A stretch of 64,000 bases of DNA, from NCBI RefSeq assembly GCF_900167455.1, contig NZ_FUWJ01000006.1, positions 214,005 to 278,004 of the forward strand, in the 5' to 3' direction. The translations under genes and the position numbers were made by a program. The DNA comes from Enhydrobacter aerosaccus (GTDB taxonomy: Bacteria > Pseudomonadota > Alphaproteobacteria > Reyranellales > Reyranellaceae). Numbering within the stretch: the first letter of the stretch is position 1; each line of letters starts with the position of its first letter. The notes under the pieces are model-generated. The model searched no databases. It was not told the origin of the DNA and was given only the letters and a program-made list of their open reading frames with translations. Of this stretch, positions 18,818 through 27,408 are shown one piece after another.

Positions 18818-19794
18818 TGCCGGATCCCCGCGTCGCGGGCGAGCTTGGTCAAGCTCGCGATGTCCTGCTCCGTTTGTGCCTTGAGGTCCGAGGAGCTGAT
18901 GGTCGAGGGCGTCATGCCGAATTCCGCCCACCGCTCCTTGATGTCGGGCAGGGCGAGCACCTTCATGAGCTCGGCATGCAGACGGTCGACGATCGGCTTG
19001 GGGGTGTTGGCCGGGGCGAGCAGGGCGTAGCGCCACACGAAGTCGAAGTTCACACCCTGCTCGACATAGCCGGGCACGTCCGGAAAGTTGATCGATCGGC
19101 GCGCACACGCGGCCACGACCTTGACCTTGCCCGACTTCGCCATCGGCACCACGGACTGGACGTCGGCGAAGCCCAGCTTGATGTTGCCGGCCACGATGTC
19201 GTTCAGGACTGGCGCTGCACCCTTGTAGGGAACATGGGTCCATTCGATGCCGGTGGCGGCCCGCACCATCTCGGCGCACATATGGCCCGTCGAGCCGAGG
19301 CCCCAGGTTCCGTAGTTCAGTTCGCCGGGCTTTGCCTTCGCGAGCGCGATGACATCGCGCAGGTTCTTGGCCGGAAAGTCCGGGTGGGCGACCATGGCGA
19401 TCGAGGCGGAGCCGACATCGCCGATGTACTCGAAGCTCTTCACCGAATCGTAGGGCAGGTCGGGCAGGACGGCGGGATTCACGACCACGGTGCTGGCCGA
19501 GCCGAGGACGAGGGTATAGCCGTCCGGTTGGGCTCGGGCGCCGGCCTCCATGGCGATCACGCCCGAGGCCCCGGGTTTGTTGTCGACGACGACGACCTGG
19601 CCGAGGGCCGCACCCAGCTTGTCCGCGAGCGAACGCGCCACCAGGTCCGTCCCACCTCCGGCGGCAAAGGGAACGATCAGCCGCAGCGGCTTGCTGGGCC
19701 AGCCTGGTGTGGCCGGCACATCGCTGCCCTGGGCGATGACGGGCACGGCGACGGCACCTAGCGCCAGTGCCAGCAAGAAATGTCTGCGATCCAT
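18814..19794 (-). CDS. Tripartite tricarboxylate transporter substrate-binding protein (Bug/TctC family)
   Basis: Periplasmic receptor of the TTT family, 326 aa. MDRRHFLLALALGAVAVPVIA is a signal peptide with a twin-arginine-like start. Then come WPSKPLRLIVPFAAGGGTDLVAR and VVVDNKPGASG, the two phosphate-loop-like motifs of Bug proteins that bind a carboxylate. No TctA or TctB membrane gene is adjacent; a TctA-type gene lies 44 kb away at the window end. The gene follows lacI by 29 bp in the same direction and is probably in one transcript with the VOC and SDR genes. Confidence 0.92.
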   Translation of the reverse strand: MDRRHFLLALALGAVAVPVIAQGSDVPATPGWPSKPLRLIVPFAAGGGTDLVARSLADKLGAALGQVVVVDNKPGASGVIAMEAGARAQPDGYTLVLGSASTVVVNPAVLPDLPYDSVKSFEYIGDVGSASIAMVAHPDFPAKNLRDVIALAKAKPGELNYGTWGLGSTGHMCAEMVRAATGIEWTHVPYKGAAPVLNDIVAGNIKLGFADVQSVVPMAKSGKVKVVAACARRSINFPDVPGYVEQGVNFDFVWRYALLAPANTPKPIVDRLHAELMKVLALPDIKERWAEFGMTPSTISSSDLKAQTEQDIASLTKLARDAGIRQ

Positions 19795-19823
19795 GGTCTG
19801 GTTCCCTTCCCTCGGTTCAGTTT

Positions 19824-20873
19824 TTAGATTTTCGGAGGCGACGCGCAGGACTCCCGCAGTACCAGATCGACCGGCAACAGCGCGCGCGCAGGGGCGGCCG
19901 TTCCATCGCCCTTCAGGCGTTGCAGCAGCATCTCCGCGGCGGCACGGCCAACCTCTTCGAGGCTCCAGCGCAGCGCGGTGATCGCCGGCGTATGGACCGC
20001 CGCGATATCGGTATCGCCGACCGATACGATCGACAGATCGTCTGGAACCGAAAGCTTCAGCGTGCGGGCCGCGCGCAGGACGCCGGCCAGGATACGGGTG
20101 CCGAGTGCGATGACGGCAGTGGGGCGGGAGGATGCTTCCAGAACCGCGAGCGCGGCACTGTAGGCGAAATCCATGGACGACTCCTGCGGGCAGACGATCG
20201 CGCCGGTCGGGCTTGCCTCGGCGTCCGCGAAGGCCTGGCGGAAGCCCGCGATGCGCTCGCGTCCCGGTCGCATGCGCGCTCCCGGCGTCAGCAGGGCAAT
20301 CCGACGATGACCGAGTCCGAGGAGATACCGGGTGGCAGCCATGGCCCCGCCGCGGTGGTCCACGAGAACGCTCGGGAAAAGACCATCGCCGCCGGCTGGA
20401 GGGTCGCGGTCGAGAATAATGACCGGCGTTCCGGAGTCGGCCAGCGTGCGCCAGGTCTTCGCGTTCGCATCGCTGCCGGGCGCGACGAGAAAGCCGTCGA
20501 GGCGCCGGCCGCGGAATTCGGCCACCGCGTCCTGCTCCCGTTTCGGATCGTTGCCGGTGCTGGCGACGACGAGAAGGCATCCCGCCTCGCGCAGCCTTCC
20601 CTCAGCCGCCTGGACGATCTCGGCATAGAGCGGGTTGGCGATGTCGGAGACGAGGCAGCCGACCATGCCGCTCGAGCGAGTCCGCAAGCTACGCGCAAGG
20701 AAGTCTGGCTGGTAGCCGAGCCGCTTCGCCGCCTGCGCCACGTCTTGGGCAACGCGCGCGCTGACATTGCGCCCGCCATTGAGGGCACGCGAGGCCGAGC
20801 CGAGGGAAACACCGGCCGCTTCGGCGACATCACGAATGGTGGCCCGAACCAATTTGGAAACGTTTCCCTTCAA
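19824..20873 (-). CDS. LacI family transcriptional regulator
   Basis: A 349-aa repressor-type protein. The N-terminal helix-turn-helix plus hinge reads TIRDVAEAAGVSLGSASRALNG through GYQPDFLARSLR, followed by a periplasmic-binding-protein-like effector domain. An in-frame stop lies directly before codon 20873 and there is no ATG, so the start must be TTG at 20873 or TTG at 20852; neither has a good ribosome site. A palindrome GGAAACGTTTCC overlaps the first codons, with a second copy upstream, so autoregulation is likely. It probably also controls the divergent dioxygenase genes and its own downstream tctC-VOC-SDR genes. Confidence 0.88.
   Translation of the reverse strand: MKGNVSKLVRATIRDVAEAAGVSLGSASRALNGGRNVSARVAQDVAQAAKRLGYQPDFLARSLRTRSSGMVGCLVSDIANPLYAEIVQAAEGRLREAGCLLVVASTGNDPKREQDAVAEFRGRRLDGFLVAPGSDANAKTWRTLADSGTPVIILDRDPPAGGDGLFPSVLVDHRGGAMAATRYLLGLGHRRIALLTPGARMRPGRERIAGFRQAFADAEASPTGAIVCPQESSMDFAYSAALAVLEASSRPTAVIALGTRILAGVLRAARTLKLSVPDDLSIVSVGDTDIAAVHTPAITALRWSLEEVGRAAAEMLLQRLKGDGTAAPARALLPVDLVLRESCASPPKI
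20856..20867. promoter_or_regulatory. LacI-type operator 1 (GGAAACGTTTCC)
   Basis: Perfect 12-bp palindrome with the central CG and AAACGTTT core typical of LacI/GalR-family operators. It overlaps the first codons of the regulator gene, downstream of its putative promoter, so binding could block the regulator's own transcription. Confidence 0.75.
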
Positions 20874-20885
20874 CTATTTTGAATA

Positions 20886-20914
20886 ATAATTGATGCTGAA
20901 GGACCTTCAGGCAA
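20886..20914 (-). promoter_or_regulatory. Putative promoter of the lacI-type gene
   Basis: On the minus strand, TTGCCT (20914-20909) and AATTAT (20891-20886) are separated by 17 bases, an acceptable vegetative sigma-factor arrangement. The spacer holds a separate 15-bp palindrome, CTGAAGGACCTTCAG (20896-20910). The promoter lies between the two GGAAACGTTTCC operators. Confidence 0.4.
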
Positions 20915-20923
20915 GAGAAAATT

Positions 20924-20935
20924 GGAAACGTTTCC
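20924..20935. promoter_or_regulatory. LacI-type operator 2 (GGAAACGTTTCC)
   Basis: Second exact copy of the palindrome, extended to 14 bp (TGGAAACGTTTCCA, 20923-20936). Its centre is 68 bp from the first, allowing a looped complex. It lies just upstream of the plus-strand decarboxylase-like gene. Confidence 0.75.
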
Positions 20936-20974
20936 ATTTTCTCCTATGAGATGGCGATGAAGGAGCACCAAACC

Positions 20975-21532
20975 ATGTCGCGCCTGTCGCCGAGACCCCG
21001 CCCTTATGAGCCCGATCTTGAGAAGATGATGGACGGCATGCGCTTCGAGGGGCCGTCGCCGCGGAACCTGATGCAGGCGCTGGCCCATGCACCGAAGTTC
21101 TTGATGCGCTTCCAGGCGCTGGGCGGAACGATCCTGTTCAGTGGCAAGCTGCCGGCGCGCGAGAGGGAAATCGCGATCATGCGCACGGGCGCGCGAACGC
21201 GGTCGGAATACGAGTGGGGCATGCATGTCGCGCTCTATCAAGGCAGCTGTGGCCTCAGCGACGCCGAGATTTGCGCGACGCTGCACGGCGCCGGCGACGA
21301 TCCCGTGTGGAGCGCGCGGGAGCGGCTCATCATCAGGACGGTCGACGAACTGCACGACACATCCACGGTGTCGGATGCGCTCTGGCGCGAGCTGGCTTCG
21401 GAATGGTCGGAGGAGCAGCTTGTCGAGCTGATTCTCGCCATCGGTTACTATCACATGGCGGCGTTCTTCCTGAACGCGGTCGGTGTGCCGCTGGAGGATG
21501 GCGCGGCACGATTTGCCGGGGCGCCGACCTGA
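20975..21532 (+). CDS. Carboxymuconolactone decarboxylase (AhpD-like) family protein
   Basis: A 185-aa all-helical protein of the CMD/AhpD family. GKLPAREREIAIMRTGARTRSEYEWGMHVAL is the family core; the usual CxxC of peroxidase-type AhpD is absent here (SEYEWGMH), so this is the decarboxylase-like, non-redox form. The ATG at 20975 is chosen because AAGGAG lies 9 bases upstream; earlier in-frame ATGs at 20951 and 20957 precede that site. It lies beside the LacI operators and 72 bp before a TauD-like dioxygenase gene, suggesting a regulated catabolic pair. Confidence 0.85.
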   Translation: MSRLSPRPRPYEPDLEKMMDGMRFEGPSPRNLMQALAHAPKFLMRFQALGGTILFSGKLPAREREIAIMRTGARTRSEYEWGMHVALYQGSCGLSDAEICATLHGAGDDPVWSARERLIIRTVDELHDTSTVSDALWRELASEWSEEQLVELILAIGYYHMAAFFLNAVGVPLEDGAARFAGAPT

Positions 21533-21604
21533 CACGATCCGGCACTGTTTTTGTATGGTGTCGGCATCTGTAAGGGCAGCGGAGTCGAGGAGGGGATCGC
21601 GGCG

Positions 21605-22606
21605 ATGAGCGGAAGGCTTGAGATCGATGGCCCGTTGCCCGGGGCCCGCTTCGGCGCGACGGTTCGGCTGGACAGGCCTTTGGGGGAAGCGACGCCGGAA
21701 GGGTTGCCGCAGGCCCTGGCCGATGCCGGCGGGCTGCTGCTGATCCCCGGCCGGACCGAGATCGGCCCGGCGCCGGCGCTGCTGGTCGAGCTCAGTCGTC
21801 TGTTCGGCCCGGAGGTCGAGGACTATCGGAATCTGCTGATCGGCCGGCACATGGTCCACGAGACCCAGCCGGAGATCCTGCTGGTGACGAACACCGTGCC
21901 CGGCGCTCGCCCTCCACCGGCGCTTCCCGATCCGCCTCTGACGGCCGATGGCAAGTTCCCGGTGCAGTATCCGCATCGCCGTGGCTGGCATACGGACCAG
22001 AGCTACCGCCGACCGCCGCCGGACATCTCGCTGTTCTACGCCGCCGTTCCCGTCGACCGGACCCGAGGCCAGACGCTCTTCGCCAGTGGCATCCTGGCTT
22101 ACGAGGCCCTGCCGCCGGCGCTGAAGGCGCGGGTGGACGGGCTGCAAGGGCTCCATGCCCAGCCGGGATCCGGCCGCGGCCGGAAGGAAGCGCTGGCCGG
22201 CACACCCCCGCGCGCCTTCGCGCCGCATGAGCGGTCCCAGCCTCAGCCGGTCGTCCGGACGCATCCTGTGACAGGGGAGCGCGCCCTCTACCTGTGCGAA
22301 TACAGCCAGATGGATTGGTTCGAGGGACCGTTCGTTGGCATGCAGCCCGGCCCCCACGGCGACGGCGCCGCGCTGCTGGACGAGCTGATGGCGCATTACA
22401 CCCGTCCCGAGTTCGTCTACGTCCACGAATGGACCGAGGGCGACCTGCTGATCTGGGACAATCGTTGCCTGATCCATACCGCGACCTGGTACGACCCGGA
22501 AAAGGATCGCCGGGTCATGTGGCGGACGACCGTCGGCGGTAACCCCGGACCGCTCTATGCGGGCGAGCGCAAGAGCTGGATCCCCCTCGACCAAGCGGCG
22601 GTCTGA
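21605..22606 (+). CDS. TauD/TfdA family Fe(II)/2-oxoglutarate-dependent dioxygenase
   Basis: A 333-aa non-haem iron oxygenase. The iron-binding HxD is at His129 and Asp131 (WHTDQSY), the distal His lies in LIWDNRCLIHTA, and the arginine in RRVMWRTTV should bind 2-oxoglutarate. The ATG at 21605 follows GAGGAGGGG. TauD relatives oxidise taurine, 2,4-D and similar substrates; which one applies here is unknown. Its neighbours are the CMD-like gene, a LacI regulator, and on the other strand a peptide-type ABC importer lacking ATPases. Confidence 0.88.
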   Translation: MSGRLEIDGPLPGARFGATVRLDRPLGEATPEGLPQALADAGGLLLIPGRTEIGPAPALLVELSRLFGPEVEDYRNLLIGRHMVHETQPEILLVTNTVPGARPPPALPDPPLTADGKFPVQYPHRRGWHTDQSYRRPPPDISLFYAAVPVDRTRGQTLFASGILAYEALPPALKARVDGLQGLHAQPGSGRGRKEALAGTPPRAFAPHERSQPQPVVRTHPVTGERALYLCEYSQMDWFEGPFVGMQPGPHGDGAALLDELMAHYTRPEFVYVHEWTEGDLLIWDNRCLIHTATWYDPEKDRRVMWRTTVGGNPGPLYAGERKSWIPLDQAAV

Positions 22607-22615
22607 ACAGAGCGG

Positions 22616-23524
22616 TCAGAGCCGCCGCTCGCTGCGAGGATCCAGCGCTTCCTGAAGTCCGTCGCCCAGAAAGTTGAAGGCGATCACGGTGAGCAGGATC
22701 ATCAGCCCGGGCCACAGGGCCAGCGTGGGGGCATCCTGCAGCAGTTCCTGCGCGCCTGTGAGCATGTTGCCCCAGCTCGCCGCCGGGGGCTGCGTGCCGA
22801 GGCCGAGAAAGGACAGGGTCGATTCCAGCAGGATCAGGGCGCCAACCGACATGGTGGTGGCGACCACCAGCGAGCCAGCGGCATTGGGAAGGATATGCCG
22901 GAACATGATCCGCAGCGGCGACGCCCCGAGCGCCTGTGCGGCGCGGGCGAAATCGCGCGCCTTCAGGGAGAGCGTCTCGGCACGAACGAGGCGGGCAACG
23001 GTGGTCCATCCGGTGAGGCCGACGATGACGACGATGCGATAGAGCGAGAAGGTCTCCGACTGGGCAATATCCGCCGGGATGCCGAGCTTTCGCGGATCGA
23101 TCGCGGCGAGGACGATCAACAGCGGCAGCAGCGGCAGGGCTATGACGCCGTCGGTGATGCGCATCAGCAGGCCGTCGAGCCGTCCGCCGAGATAGCCGGC
23201 GACGACTCCGATGATCGACCCGAGCACCGCTGACAGGAGTGCGCCGGCGAAGCCGACGAAGAGCGAGACCCGTCCGCCGTCGAGCAGGCGCTGGAACAGA
23301 TCGCGCCCGAGCTCGTCCGTGCCCAGCCAATGCTCGGCGGAAGGCGGTTCAAGGCGCCGGAACAGGTCAGTCATGGTCGGATCGATCCCTCGCCACTCGG
23401 CGATCAGGGGGGCCGCCAATGTGAGCAGCAGAAGAACAGCCAGGAACCCCAGGGAAAGTTCGGCCAGGCGATGGCGCAGCAGGCGCCGCCAGACAAGATG
23501 GCGTGGGGTGGTCGCCTGGGTCAT
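22616..23524 (-). CDS. ABC transporter permease, DppC type
   Basis: A 302-aa inner-membrane permease. It has the DppC-specific LGTDELGRDLFQRLLDGGRVSLFVG loop after helix 1, an EAA loop (FARAAQALGASPLRIMFRHILPN), and a FNFLGDGLQEALDPR end. It is the last of three genes (binding protein, DppB, DppC); its start overlaps the stop of the DppB gene. No ATPase genes follow: the next gene is the convergent TauD-like dioxygenase. Confidence 0.92.
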   Translation of the reverse strand: MTQATTPRHLVWRRLLRHRLAELSLGFLAVLLLLTLAAPLIAEWRGIDPTMTDLFRRLEPPSAEHWLGTDELGRDLFQRLLDGGRVSLFVGFAGALLSAVLGSIIGVVAGYLGGRLDGLLMRITDGVIALPLLPLLIVLAAIDPRKLGIPADIAQSETFSLYRIVVIVGLTGWTTVARLVRAETLSLKARDFARAAQALGASPLRIMFRHILPNAAGSLVVATTMSVGALILLESTLSFLGLGTQPPAASWGNMLTGAQELLQDAPTLALWPGLMILLTVIAFNFLGDGLQEALDPRSERRL

Positions 23525-24522
23525 CCGCGATCCGAGATCGAGATGCGAGGATCGAGCGCCACCAGCGCGAGATCGGCCAACAGGTTGCCGGCGATGGTGG
23601 CGAAAGTCGCGATCAACAGCCCCATCAGGGCGAGGTTGTAGTCGTTGTCGAGGATTGCCTGGTAGATCATCTTGCCCATGCCGGGCCAGGCGAACATGGT
23701 TTCGGTGATCAGCGCTCCAGAGAACAGGCCACCGAACGAAAGCCCGAGCACCGTCAGCACGGAGGGAAGGGCATTGGCGAAGGCGTGATCCAGCAGTACC
23801 CGGCGTTCCGACGCCCCCTTGGCACGCGCCGTCCGCACATAGTCCTGGCGCAGGACCTCAATCATGGCGCCGCGCATGAAGCGTGTGTAGGTGCCGAGCT
23901 GCAGCAGGCTGAGCGTCAATATCGGCATCACCATGAAGCGTAGCGTCTGGGCCAGGCCTGCAGCCCAGCCCGTTCCGGCGCGCAAATCGGCCGCGCCCCC
24001 GGCCGGCAGCCAGCCCAGCTCGACGGAGAAGAGTGTGATCAGCAGGAGGGCGAGCCAGAAGGGCGGCGTGGAGATTCCGGCAAAGGACAACAGGTTGATG
24101 ACGTAGTCGGTCCGGCTGCGGGGCCGCGAGGCTGCCCAGATGCCAAGCGGCAGGGCGATGCTCGTGGCCACCAGCAACGCAATGCCGGCCAATTCGAACG
24201 TGTTCAGCAGGCGCGGCCACAGCACCGCGAGCACGGGCTGGTTGAACGATCGCGAATAGCCGAAATTGCCGAGCAGGGCCTGATGCGCCCAGGCGAGATA
24301 GCGTTCGAGGAGCGGCTTATCGATGCCGTATACAGCCCGCAGTCGGGCCGCGTCGGCGCTGGTCATTTTCGGATCGCCGGAGATCATCAGATCGATCGGA
24401 TCGCCCGGCATCAGGCCGATCAGCAGATAGACCACCAGACTCATCACGGCCAGGGTGATGACGATCTCCAGCAACCGCGAGGCGAGATACCGGCTCACCC
24501 CAGCTAATCCTCCCAGCGCCAT
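23521..24522 (-). CDS. ABC transporter permease, DppB type
   Basis: A 333-aa permease partner. The N-terminus SRYLASRLLEIVITLAVMSLVVYLLIG and the following GDPIDLM are typical of DppB. The EAA loop reads LRQDYVRTARAKGASERRVLLDHAFAN. The ATG at 24522 overlaps the end of the binding-protein gene by 19 bases; a GTG at 24498 is an alternative start closer to the family norm. Its EAA loop must dock an ATPase that is not encoded here, perhaps the DppD/DppF pair at 13-15 kb. Confidence 0.92.
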   Translation of the reverse strand: MALGGLAGVSRYLASRLLEIVITLAVMSLVVYLLIGLMPGDPIDLMISGDPKMTSADAARLRAVYGIDKPLLERYLAWAHQALLGNFGYSRSFNQPVLAVLWPRLLNTFELAGIALLVATSIALPLGIWAASRPRSRTDYVINLLSFAGISTPPFWLALLLITLFSVELGWLPAGGAADLRAGTGWAAGLAQTLRFMVMPILTLSLLQLGTYTRFMRGAMIEVLRQDYVRTARAKGASERRVLLDHAFANALPSVLTVLGLSFGGLFSGALITETMFAWPGMGKMIYQAILDNDYNLALMGLLIATFATIAGNLLADLALVALDPRISISDRG

Positions 24523-26192
24523 TGCTCAACCCACAGGGTCGAGCTGTTGAGATGTCCCGTCGGACGGATTCCCTTGAGGGGCTTCGGGATGACGAAAGGA
24601 TCGACGCGAAAGTAGAGCGGCAGGACGGGGAGGTCGTCGGCATAGAGCCGCTGGATTTCGGCAAACAGGGCGCGTCTCTTGTCCGGATCGAGTTCCCGTT
24701 CCGCGGCATCGAGCGCCTTGTCCATCTCGGGATTGGCGTAGCCCGGGTAATTCTGACCGCTCCAGCCGTTCTTGGCGGATGGTATTTCCTGCGAGTGCAG
24801 CGTGCTGCGGGGAACGCCTTCCGGCCTTTCGACCCAGGCATACATGGCCAGCCCGGTGAAGCGCCGATGGTTGATGGCGTCCGAGAAGATGCGCGGCGGC
24901 TCGGCCTTGATGCGCAGGTCGACGCCAATCTGCCGGAGCTGGCTCTGGATCACCTGCGCCACCTGTTCGCGTACGCGATTGCCCGCCGTGGTGGTGAGTT
25001 CGATGGAGAAGCGCTCTCCCTTGGCGTCGGTGCGCACGCCATTCTTGAGGGTCGCAAAACCGGCTTCATCGAGAAGCTTGCGGGCGCCATCGGGATCGTA
25101 GGGATAATGACGGGCCGCCGGGCTGTACATCGGGTCGAGCGGATTGATGCTGCCATTGGCCACCGGCTGCTTGCCCTCGAACAACTTGTCGGAGATCGCC
25201 TTGCGATCGATCGCCATCAGGATGGCCTGCCGGACGTGGCGATCCTTCAGCAGCGGATTGTCGAGATTGACGTCGATATGTTCGTAGACCAGTGCCGGCT
25301 TGTAGACGACGTTGAACTTGTCCTTGTGGCGTTTCTCGATTCCGACGGCCTGGTCCAGGGACAGGCCGAGTTCGCCCAGGACATAGTCCACATTGCCGGA
25401 CAGGAGGTTGGCTTCGAGCGCCGAGGTGTTCTCGATGAATTTCACCACGATTCGCTTGAAATGCGGTTTCTCCCCCTCCCAATGGATGTTCTGCTCGAGC
25501 GCGATCCGGTTGCCCGGCACGAGTTCGGAAAGCCGATACGGGCCGAAGCCCAGGCCGGGATTGGTCGGGTCCGTGTCGTAAGCCGTCTTGTTGCGGTAGT
25601 CGGCCGGGTTGACGTCGAAGATCGGCTTCTCGATGTGGGCCGGAATGACGGTGAAATCGAAGCTGTCGTAGTCGAAGGTGACGCGATCGATCGTTGCCGT
25701 GAATCGCCGCTCGTCCTTGAGGTCGAGCTTGATGATCCGCTTGTAGCCCTCGGCCGACGCCACGCCCGACAGGGGATGCTGGCCGACCGCGAGTGTGAAT
25801 GCCATGTCCTTGGTCGTGACTGGAGTGCCGTCGCCCCACTTCAGCGGCTTTATTTCGATGTCCACTTCCATGCCCTGCTTCCCGTCGGGAAGATCGACAA
25901 GCCGCACGGTGCCGTCCTTGAGACTGGGCAGGCGGGTGCAAGCCAGGCAGGTGAGCTTCCAGTCGGGGTCGTAAGCCGTGAAAGGGCGCAGCGTCATGTT
26001 CTGGATCAGCGTCCTGGCCAGCATGGAACTGATCAGGGGATTCATCGTCCCAGGTGCCTGTGTGGTGCCGATGACAAGTTCATCCTTGCCGGCAGCCCAG
26101 GCGCGGGATGCGGCCGCAGAGACCAAGGCGAGGGTACAGAAAGCGCGCCGGCCAATCGCTCGGACTGGTGGAAGCGGAAGAGGAAAATTCAT
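24504..26192 (-). CDS. Peptide-type ABC transporter substrate-binding protein (family 5)
   Basis: A 562-aa periplasmic receptor. A signal peptide with a twin-arginine-like stretch (IGRRAFCTLALVSAA) ends near AWA-A at about residue 34. The mature protein begins DELVIGTTQAPGTMNPLISS and contains a KWGDGTPVTTKDMAFT segment equivalent to the family 5 signature. A CLAC pair around residue 80 is unusual. It heads a three-gene set with two permeases and no ATPases. Ligand unknown. Confidence 0.9.
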   Translation of the reverse strand: MNFPLPLPPVRAIGRRAFCTLALVSAAASRAWAAGKDELVIGTTQAPGTMNPLISSMLARTLIQNMTLRPFTAYDPDWKLTCLACTRLPSLKDGTVRLVDLPDGKQGMEVDIEIKPLKWGDGTPVTTKDMAFTLAVGQHPLSGVASAEGYKRIIKLDLKDERRFTATIDRVTFDYDSFDFTVIPAHIEKPIFDVNPADYRNKTAYDTDPTNPGLGFGPYRLSELVPGNRIALEQNIHWEGEKPHFKRIVVKFIENTSALEANLLSGNVDYVLGELGLSLDQAVGIEKRHKDKFNVVYKPALVYEHIDVNLDNPLLKDRHVRQAILMAIDRKAISDKLFEGKQPVANGSINPLDPMYSPAARHYPYDPDGARKLLDEAGFATLKNGVRTDAKGERFSIELTTTAGNRVREQVAQVIQSQLRQIGVDLRIKAEPPRIFSDAINHRRFTGLAMYAWVERPEGVPRSTLHSQEIPSAKNGWSGQNYPGYANPEMDKALDAAERELDPDKRRALFAEIQRLYADDLPVLPLYFRVDPFVIPKPLKGIRPTGHLNSSTLWVEQWRWED

Positions 26193-26408
26193 CGGGGGGC
26201 TTCGATGCTCGAGGTCAGACCAGCCGTTTGTCCGTTAAATAAACGGCAAAAAAACGGGAATGGTCCCCAATCGATAGCATCTGACCTCGCGTTATTGGCC
26301 GTTGTACGGCCCCATCTTAAGGTCGGAAGTCGTTTCCGGGGATTATGGTCTTCAACGGAGCGATCGGGCGGGGCGGTGAGGTCCCACCCCACGCACGCAT
26401 TCGCCGGG

Positions 26409-27182
26409 TCAGCGCGACAGTGAGGGCCGGGAGCCCGGGATACGTCCGCCATGAGCGGCAGACCATTGTTCCGGTCCCTCGAGAAAGGCCCGAGTCTCGC
26501 TCAGTCCCTTTTCGTCGAAGTATTTGTGCTTCTCGGCGGCTTCCAGCGCATCCCACCAGGTGGCCAGCGCGTGCAGCTTGACGCCGGCAACCGCCAGGGT
26601 CTCGATGCTCTGCGGGAATATTCCGTAGTGGAAGATCACGAAGCAGTCGGTGACCTTGGCATCCGCCTTCTTGAGCGCGTCGATGAAGACCAGCTTGCTG
26701 CCGCCGTCCGTGGCAAGGTCTTCGACCAGCAGGACGCGCTTGCCGGGCTTCAGGTCGCCCTCGATCTGCGCCATGCGGCCGAACCCTTTCGGCTGCTTGC
26801 GGACATAGATCATCGGTTTCTTGGCTAGAGCCGCCAGGAAGGCGGCAAAGGGGATACCGGCCGTTTCCCCTCCGGCGACCACGTCGATCTTGTTCCAGCC
26901 GATATCCTTTTCGATCACCTTCAGCGCGTAGTTCATGATCTTGCTGCGCGCTTCGGGAAAGGAGATCAGCTTGCGACAATCGATATAGACCGGGCTCGCT
27001 CGGCCAGATGTGAAAATGTAGGGATTTTCCGGTCGGCAGTGGATCGCTTCGATATCGAGCAGCAGGCGCGCTGTCTCGCGCGCCTCCGGCGTTCCCGTTG
27101 CACGGCTGGACTCGGCCTTTCCATTCAGACCCTTAGCAGGCGAATGAGCCATAGACGATGTAGACTTCTTCTTCGTCGCCAT
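26409..27182 (-). CDS. pyrE: Orotate phosphoribosyltransferase
   Basis: Converts orotate and PRPP to orotidine 5'-phosphate in pyrimidine synthesis. The 257-aa protein has the N-terminal [17 protein letters not shown] segment, [20 protein letters not shown], the [10 protein letters not shown] loop, [11 protein letters not shown], and the PRPP-binding [13 protein letters not shown] motif around residue 150. A basic, low-complexity extension of about 30 residues precedes the domain. The ATG at 27182 (MATKKKS) follows a GGGGGGAAAAG ribosome site; upstream in-frame starts would only lengthen the tail. Confidence 0.92.
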   Translation of the reverse strand: MATKKKSTSSMAHSPAKGLNGKAESSRATGTPEARETARLLLDIEAIHCRPENPYIFTSGRASPVYIDCRKLISFPEARSKIMNYALKVIEKDIGWNKIDVVAGGETAGIPFAAFLAALAKKPMIYVRKQPKGFGRMAQIEGDLKPGKRVLLVEDLATDGGSKLVFIDALKKADAKVTDCFVIFHYGIFPQSIETLAVAGVKLHALATWWDALEAAEKHKYFDEKGLSETRAFLEGPEQWSAAHGGRIPGSRPSLSR

Positions 27183-27408
27183 GCTGCTTTTCCCCCCGGC
27201 CGCTTGCGACAAAATGACGGGCGTGTGTTTAGCGTTCATCCACAAGACCGGCAAGGCCATGTGAACGGATTTGCCGATCGGTCATGAGGAACATGATAAG
27301 TTTCTTTATGATACTAACTCGATGATGGCAATTGCCACAGGTGGAGAGGCCAGCCGTGACGGAGTTTGCGCCGGCCAGCGGCACGTCGAATGGAGAGGGG
27401 AGCGGTAG
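27183..27408. other. Divergent intergenic region between pyrE and the DUF1345 gene
   Basis: About 225 bp holding promoters for both flanking genes. An AT-rich patch around 27280-27330 offers weak minus-strand elements (TTGCCA, 17 bases, TAAAGA) for pyrE and plus-strand TTGCCG near 27270. No conserved RNA element or reliable operator was recognised. Confidence 0.3.

Noticed and set aside
17308..19761. Plus-strand frame of about 800 codons opposite SDR, VOC and TctC genes
   Set aside because: It lies antisense to three well-supported genes and has biased composition with no domain.
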